A stretch of DNA of 64,000 nt from positions 1,484,001 to 1,548,000 of the forward strand of contig JACSYO010001581.1 of the NCBI GenBank assembly GCA_016806645.1, in the 5' to 3' direction. The stretch comes from Ophiodon elongatus (Eukaryota; Chordata; Actinopteri; Perciformes; Hexagrammidae). Below are positions 30,848 through 64,000 of the stretch, piece after piece. The notes under the pieces are model-generated. The model did no database searches. It worked only from the letters and a program-made list of their open reading frames with translations, and was not told the origin of the DNA. A program made the translations under genes and the position numbers. Position 1 is the first letter of the stretch. Each line of letters begins with the position of its first letter.

Positions 30848-33800
30848 CACGCAACCACCAGACTGAAGCGATCTGATCCACTCTGATTTTAGGAGATATC
30901 TTTCTACATTTCTCAATGTACCATTTGTATGTGATTTACATGATGTGATTTATGACATGAGAGGCTGTGTGAGTCAGACTGCATCACACTATTATTAGAA
31001 AGTTTGCTACTGTTGAACCAGCCAGAATGAGCACTTTTAATGTTCTTCTTTAAAAGTAAACGATTGTTTGCTGAATTTTTTTTGTATCTTTTATCAGTAC
31101 CAAAGGGAAATTAATACACGTACAAAGGACTCTGCAGGAAATCTGGATATACAAGATGGTCTCCTAATATGTATTTATGCATATCCATAAAGATGGTGGT
31201 TAGTCAGAGTGAACCTGGAACCAAAGGCAAGAGGTGTCTGCTGTCAGCAGCTACATTGGGAGCATGTTCATAGTTATGTATATCTGATTAGGGTAATGTT
31301 TGCCCCCCTCATATCTATTTAATGGTTAATCAAAGAATTGCTTTGATGAAAAAAATTAATATCAGTTAAAGGTAATTTCTACACCAAAATGTTTTTACTT
31401 GGTTATTGGTGCATGACAATTAAAACTAAAATATGAAAATGTACAATAGAATATGATAAACAAACTTAAAATATGTCTGTTAAGTGTTAGATGTCTTTAA
31501 TATATTTGTGTTGCATTTTATACTTGAATAGAGTTGGGGCAGGGAATGAGGAGTCATTGCAGTTATGTACAGTAGTCAGCAAGTAAATTCAACGACAAAG
31601 AAAATATACGGAAAAAGTAAAAATAAAAACTAGCTTTGTTAACCTTGGTAGCCTCCCTTCGGACTAAGTGAACAAAACCCTGAGGGACCATGGCTGAGTC
31701 GTTTATCCCCGGCCGGTCTCGTTCGAAGTGCCAGTTAGCATCATAGCTAGGCTAACCGTCGCGTTTAGCCGGCAGTAGCCAATCAGAGGCAGCAACATGT
31801 GCAGAACAGATCGAGCAGCTGTACTGACAAAGGTTCCTTACTGAGGGAAATGACCCTGAAGTATCTCAGTGATAATAATAAAAGCAGGCCGAGTTCTTCA
31901 AATGCTAAGGAAGGAGGCTTCAATGCTTCCTTTCTTATCTCCTTCAGCATAGGATACACGGGACCCTCCTTTCTGAAAGGAAAGGAGATAATGCTACCCC
32001 ACAATTCCTTGATGCGGCAACGTGTAAAGCAGCGCACCGTTTGGCTATTCATACAGTCATAAACATGGGATTCATGTGGATAAGTATGAGTGGACAATGT
32101 CAACCATTTCATTTCCCATAATTTATTATTATTATTAATAATAATAATGTATTATTGTTTATTTATTTTGATCATGTAACAAATGATTAAAAAAGAAAAC
32201 AAGAATAATACTTAAAATGAACAGTAAACACAACAAACTATACACTATTTTTTTCAACATAAATAAATATGACATGTCCCAAAAGGAGCAGGAAGAAGCA
32301 TACACTTATAGTCCTGTCTCTTATTCATTCCTCAAACAATTAAATCAATAGTTATCATATACAACTTTGTGACTAGTAGCCTTTATTCCTTTTTTATTTC
32401 AATTCCAACCTGGGAGGGGTGTTCAGGATCAGACCCCTAGCGCTGCAATTTGCAATGGTTGGATTTGAATTGCTTATCCCTCAGTAATAACTGTAGATGT
32501 CATGGTCGAAAGGTACCGTTATTGGTACGTCTGTACAATCTAACACAATAGTTCTGTTGTATTTGTGAAGCTTATAATGAAACAGAAATATTTCCAGATA
32601 ATGCAATGAGCAGACCTTTATAGCCTTTAAAGGTGCAATATCCGAGATTTGGAGCGTTGCGATTGTCTCACTACGGCTCTCATCATGTCGGTGGCGAGCT
32701 GGCGGCTTGCATCTGACGGCGCTAACAGCGCTAACAGCGCTAACAGTGTAGACTACAGTGAACGTGCTGACGGAGGACGGCATTATCAGCTGGAACCGCC
32801 GTGCAAAGCGGCAACCATGAGCTAAGCAACGGGGCCACCTACCTCCCCTCCAGCGGGCCCAGTGATACGTTTTGGGGCTTCCAGCACCGCGCCGTTGGCT
32901 CTCAGCGGGAACCGGTGGAGCAGCGACCTTCATGATATTATTTGACTGCACAGTCTGACCCGGTGGCACTGCTGACAAGCATGAAGAATAACTAGACAGA
33001 AATAACTAATCTTCTTGCTGATGAACTTGTTTACTTATGTTGGTCATATTAGGACATCTGTATTAAATTGAGACTGTTTCATAACAGTTCAATGTTCCAC
33101 TTAATGTCTTTAACAGCCCCACTTCATCAGCTTATCTATTACGTTCTTATCTATGTGACCCTAACCCTAAATGACCCCCGCGGCCCCAGGCCTGTGTATT
33201 CATGCAGCCTGTTATGTGTTCAGCTTGTGTTCGTGACAGGGTGGCTAGAAGACAAAATCCTACTTCTGTACTATTGTAGTTGTGTTTTCAGCCACCAGAG
33301 GGTGTCAATACATACATATTGTAGACCACTGTAAGAAATAGATTGGTAACTTGTTCAGTGCTCCCCTATGTCCACTATGCAACATGTATGTTCATAAATG
33401 ATTCATGATGATATGTTCTCTGTTTTCAAGAAAAGTAAAGATTTACTGGGTTTTCCCAACATGCTATATTGTCATCAGAGTGTCAGGCTATTTTGATCGA
33501 TACCTGTGTTTCATGTATTACTTAATTATGTCACATCTTAAGAAATATAAATGACATTTATCATCTGGGAATATTGATAATTGCACTATTATCCACTTTC
33601 TCCCCAGTTACCTTTGTTGCAAACGATATTAAAATTATAATACAGTAGTAAATATCTTAAATATACATTTACACATCGAATAGGCTATGCAGTGCTTTGA
33701 TGTGTTACCAAACTAATCGCAAATTAATTCCAATATTTTCTAATGATTTCAACTATAACCGTTGAACCTCTCAACATCTCGTGGGAATCCCAAGAAGACA

Positions 33801-33890
33801 CTTTGCACGCATCCTTCAAATACATTTGACCGTTCAAAAAAATGCATATAACGTTACATGTAAAATAGTGTTGTTATTTAAATATAGATA
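30848..33890. other. Intergenic spacer tmem97 / ulk2
   Basis: The tmem97 3' UTR has no close AATAAA; ATTAAA at 31419-31424 is a candidate. A CpG-containing patch with a CCAAT motif lies at about 31680-31800, followed by an inverted-repeat segment (31935-31991). A repeat end like that of the 21826 element starts at about 32626. Another GC-rich patch lies at 32680-32940. No gene could be supported in any frame. Confidence 0.5.
32626..32960. repeat. Possible second copy of the TTTAAAGGTGCAAT-ended element
   Basis: CTTTAAAGGTGCAATATCCGAGATTTGGA aligns (in short blocks) with the left end of the element at 21826. It is followed by GC-rich sequence with a GCTAACAGC triplication (about 32720-32748). 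A matching right end was not found, so the extent is a guess. Confidence 0.4.
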
Positions 33891-33899
33891 ATCATATGG

Positions 33900-35156
33900 C
33901 ATGGCGTCCTTTAGCCTGGCTAACGCTCCTAGAACGGACTAACTCTTGCAGCGGAAGGAAACATCCACGGCTGGCCTTCGCGCAAGGATATGCTATAAAG
34001 GAAGAACATGGCACTAGCTTCCAGTGTTGTTTAAGTCACCGTCGGGACGCGCGAGTCCCTCTGTCGTCGCGTGACGGACCTGTACAGTGATTAAAACCCG
34101 TCCGGCTCGTGTCAGCAGGTTAACGTCCAGCAGCTCGGCGGGGAAAGTACATTTTTTATCGTGGAGGTGACCATCTCCTCCCAGTGCTAACGGTACCGTT
34201 AGCTGTCCTGTACGACCTGACGACGAAGGAAACAACGAAGTGTTCTTCTCATATCACACGGATTACGTTCATGTTAACCGGGGGAGGGGGGTCGGGGGGA
34301 CGGGGGGACGTCGGTGCTTTCAAAGAGGAGGGGGATGTGTCTAGTGGACGTTTGGTCGAAGAGGACGGGTCGTAAAGACTAACGCCGTCGGACACACAAA
34401 CAAACAAGAGTCCCGTGTTGACACCTCTAGATGTGGACTAGTTCGCGGGTGTTAGCTAGCTGTCCAGGCTGCTCCAACTCGTAGAAGCAGCTTGACAGAG
34501 TCGGGGTCACCAGACGCGGTAACGTTATTCACGTATTGTTGTGAGCGCGCTTGAGCAGCGGAGACCAGCCACAGCGGCGATGACGCGAGGTGATGCCACC
34601 GCTGTTATGTCACCGTCTGGCTAACCGATAGCTCGGTGTCGGCAGCTACTTTCGACCCCTTTTTTATATATATTTTTGCATGGTCATGTCCAGCGGGGGT
34701 TGGCATCATGTAGACTGTCCCTCTGAACGGGTTCGGTGACCGGGGACGCGCAAGTGTGTTCGTGAGCCTCCTCGGAGAGTGACGCTAAGCTGGATCGCAG
34801 CCACCCAACTGGGTCAGAGACTGGCGGCTGGCGCTGATACGGTTTAGCTCGGGGTCGCTGTTCGCCATGCTCCACGCCATCTGCTCTGCGTGATAATACA
34901 AACATTCCAACCCGTTTCCGGGGTAGAGGTGTGGGGGGGCATCTGATCGCGTTATGCCCTGACAGCATCTCTTATTTATGCAATAAGGCGCACCAAGAGC
35001 AGCCTGTCATGAAGTAAACCCGCAGCGCGAGGAGGAGCAGCGTCACCGCCACCAGGATTGAGAGCATCATTTGCTCCGGGATTATTTTCTGAGGAGCCCA
35101 ACATTTAAGGCGATCCGCCAGCGTCCGGGATCGGGCTGGACCACCGGCCCGCCACC
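33900..35156 (+). promoter_or_regulatory. ulk2: ulk2 CpG-rich promoter and 5' UTR
   Basis: GC and CpG content rises sharply from about 33.93 kb and stays high up to the ulk2 start, in contrast with the AT-rich spacer. The pattern is that of a vertebrate CpG-island promoter plus long leader. The start site is not visible and upstream ATGs occur in the leader. The main start sits in a full Kozak context (GCCACCATGG, ATG at 35157). Confidence 0.7.
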
Positions 35157-61800
<26,644 letters not shown>

Positions 61801-64000
61801 GTAAGAGGCTCTGCTGGGTGTGAGGGGGAAGGGAGAGCCCTTGGTCCTGGATTGTCCTTGCTAGTTTTTACAGGGTTTATAAACATTTGTGTTGTGCTAC
61901 ACGCTGCTTTGAATAAGACCAAGCTTTTTAAGTCTGACTGGAGTCCAATAATAGCTCTGAATAATTTTAGAAGGCATATATTTGCTCTTCCTATCCCTTA
62001 GTGGCCAACCCATCCTATGGACAATATTCTCCCAGACCTTTTGTTTAAGATCAGTATCCAGGTCCCTTAGCCAGATCCTCCTCAGACTCTCACTCTGACC
62101 ATGAAGAGCATTTGCTGTCATTCTATGAAATACAGAGGGAGATAGTACATGAACTTTTATTAACCTTTGCAGTACGCTGGCATCCTGTCCTGTATCGTTA
62201 CACATTGACTGTAGTCTGGTCGAGGTATTTCCAAAAGTCCCCATTATCAATCAATAAGTTATATCAATCTTTTAGACCTTGATAGGAGAAGAACACTCCC
62301 TCCCCAAATAGATCAGCAACTGCGGCTAAACCCTTCGTGTGCCATGTCCTCCAGGATCCTGTTTTCTTTCCTTATATGGGGAAACCCTGTGATTAAGATT
62401 GCAACATTTCCTCTCACATGTACATTTGTTTGTACTGAGACAGGCCAAACATTACTTATATATTACTTATAACATACTGATATTATGTTAATATTCCCTT
62501 TGGGAGGGCCACCTCTCTGCTTCTTAAACTATAGTTTAACCAATACAGATGTTTCCCAGTAGATCTGAACTGGGCCACATTTCCTCTATTATACAAGTAA
62601 TTGTGACGCAAAGTCCTCCAGGCCTGGAAATCTGTTATTATTTTTCATGACCGTGAGAAGCCTGTGAATAGCAATGGAACACTTTGGACACTGGTTTGTT
62701 GACATCAACTTGTGACTAATGTTTTACTCAGCATTGGGAGGGAACTTTATGGGTAGGCAATGAAAACGCAGGCTGTTATTACATCAGCCATAATAATGTT
62801 TCACTAAAATTGCATCAGATACAGCAAGTGCCTGCTTGTGTTTGTGGCTTCTCGACCTGTTGCTGGGAGAGTTTGTTGGTTTGTCTGTGAAGACAAAGCG
62901 GACAGGAGGGCAGAGGAAGAAAGAAGGGTGGCACCGTGTTCCAAAGGGAGATTACTTCTGTTGTTCCTATATGAGTGCTGCAGAAATATGTCCTAAAACC
63001 AGGGAGTGAGTCAGCATTTTTGACTGGGTTTTTGGTTAGGTGCCTGAAATAAAGTATGTGGTTAACACGAGCTTAAGAGGTTTTAACGTTTTGCTCCACA
63101 TTATAAAATATGGCGGTTAATACCCCTCTTGTGAATTTTGAAGCTTTCATGCGTCTTAAAAAGAAGTGGCTAACTGATGATTGTAGCTCTCAAAATAAGG
63201 ATTTGCATAATGCTGTTGGAGAAGCAGCTTGTTCAGTTGACCCCTCTGTGCAGCCACGGCGGTTCGATCCAGGAGGATCCACTCACCCCTCACCCCTCGC
63301 TATGGGTCTTTGTTCAGCTGTCCTACTCTGCAGCCGCCCTGTCTCGTCAATCTGTTCAGGGAGGACTAGAGCTCTGACCTTTTGACCCATTAGAGGCCCT
63401 TCTTAATTTGTTAGTATTCTTTTTCTCTTTTTTTCCTCACTTTAAGGAACAAGAATTTGGCAAGTAGAATTCCCTCATATACTGCATGGATCTTCATGTT
63501 GCTTTATGTTGCAAATACCACCCTGCAGCTCGATACTAAGATAGAATGAAGTGGGGGGATTTGTGTTGAGCTCTTAATATGATATCTTAATATGAGCTAG
63601 CACCTAAAGCAAGATTACTGAGAGCAGTTGGCCTTTGTGCGCCTGCAAATCCAGCACAGTTTACCAGACACATTTAGGTGATGGCTGGTATTCCTTTACA
63701 TTAATAAGCAAATCAAACTGTAAATTAAAGGTAATGCACAAATTGACACCATAATAGACTTCACAGAGGAGGGTTTTCAATGTATTTTCAATAGAAACTA
63801 AAACCAAGATGGTGATGACCAGAACGCCAAAGCTTAAAACAAAATATCCCAAAAAAAACCGATAACAATGGTTGACGGCACGTTGACTGCGTCCACTTCT
63901 TATATACAGTCAATGGGATACATGCAATGTGTTCTGGTGACAAAACACCATTGATTTCAGGAAAACTCCCACATTAAATGAACAACTGTACCGTATTTAG
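61801..64000. other. ulk2 intron 15 to window edge
   Basis: The exon ending at 61800 stops within a codon (phase 2) at a GTAAGA donor. No downstream exon could be supported; an acceptor-like CTGTGCAG before 63255 was considered and not accepted. The intron holds an antisense LINE relic at 61895-62250. Confidence 0.5.
61895..62250 (-). pseudogene. Antisense L1-clade ORF2 C-terminal fragment
   Basis: A 117-codon minus-strand frame includes KVWENIVHRMGWPLRD, then KIIQSYYWTPVRLKKLGLI. The W-x-x-I, P-(I/L)-R-D and YWTPxRL(x)KxGL series is the region before the CCHC-like end of L1/Tx1-type ORF2 proteins in fish. The fragment has no RT core and is dead. Confidence 0.6.

Noticed and set aside
33157..33172. 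Telomere-like CCCTAACCCTAA
   Set aside because: Only two units; too short to be an interstitial telomeric repeat. A similar short match occurs near 41690.
63262..63275. tRNA or tRNA-derived SINE suggested by GGTTCGATCC
   Set aside because: No A box at the right distance and no cloverleaf could be drawn; a 10-bp match is not enough.
63255..63380. Possible next ulk2 exon after CTGTGCAG
   Set aside because: No frame gives convincing ULK2 linker text and no matching donor follows. The GGTTCGATCC inside may be a tRNA-like B box of a retroposon instead.

Overview
The window is nuclear DNA from a bony fish. It holds four protein genes, all on the + strand, all split by canonical GT-AG introns, with long AT-leaning introns full of microsatellites and transposon relics. 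Several relics look to me like repeats common in percomorph (spiny-rayed) fishes, so a percomorph is the best guess. That guess is inference, and the species is not resolved.

Layout. (1) 1-13469 is the 3' two-thirds of usp32, a deubiquitinase. Twenty coding exons join in frame to 1066 codons ending in the CaaX box CVLQ; the EF-hand N-terminus lies upstream of the window. A long 3' UTR and spacer follow to about 18.6 kb. (2) 18.6-28.25 kb is a complete STYK1-like membrane-anchored kinase or pseudokinase: one noncoding and ten coding exons, 437 aa, with EFG in place of DFG. (3) 29353-30847 is tmem97, the sigma-2 receptor / EXPERA-family protein: three exons, 180 aa. (4) 35157 to beyond the right edge is ulk2, an autophagy-initiating kinase: fifteen coding exons, about 434 codons, covering the whole kinase domain and the start of the Ser/Pro-rich linker. 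Its long CpG-rich 5' leader starts near 33.9 kb.

The genes do not form an operon or an obvious common pathway. The interest of the grouping is evolutionary. In human, USP32, TMEM97 and ULK2 all lie on chromosome 17 but far apart, whereas STYK1 is on chromosome 12. The fish STYK1-like gene inserted in this linkage group may therefore be a diverged paralogue rather than the direct counterpart.

Between exons there are several TIR-bounded elements (21.8-22.2, possibly 22.2-22.7, 44.27-44.56, 52.77-53.35 kb), LINE relics that all read antisense to the genes (41.8, 42.4, 55.3-56.3, 61.9-62.25 kb), dispersed repeats present in two or three copies within the window, perfect hairpins at 50.96 and 59.12 kb, and many simple repeats, two of which sit right at splice sites. 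The most unusual items are the STYK1-like kinase with its altered motifs and the 81-bp (27-codon) tandem expansion inside an antisense LINE reverse-transcriptase relic. I found no CRISPR, no rRNA or tRNA gene and no prokaryotic-style system.
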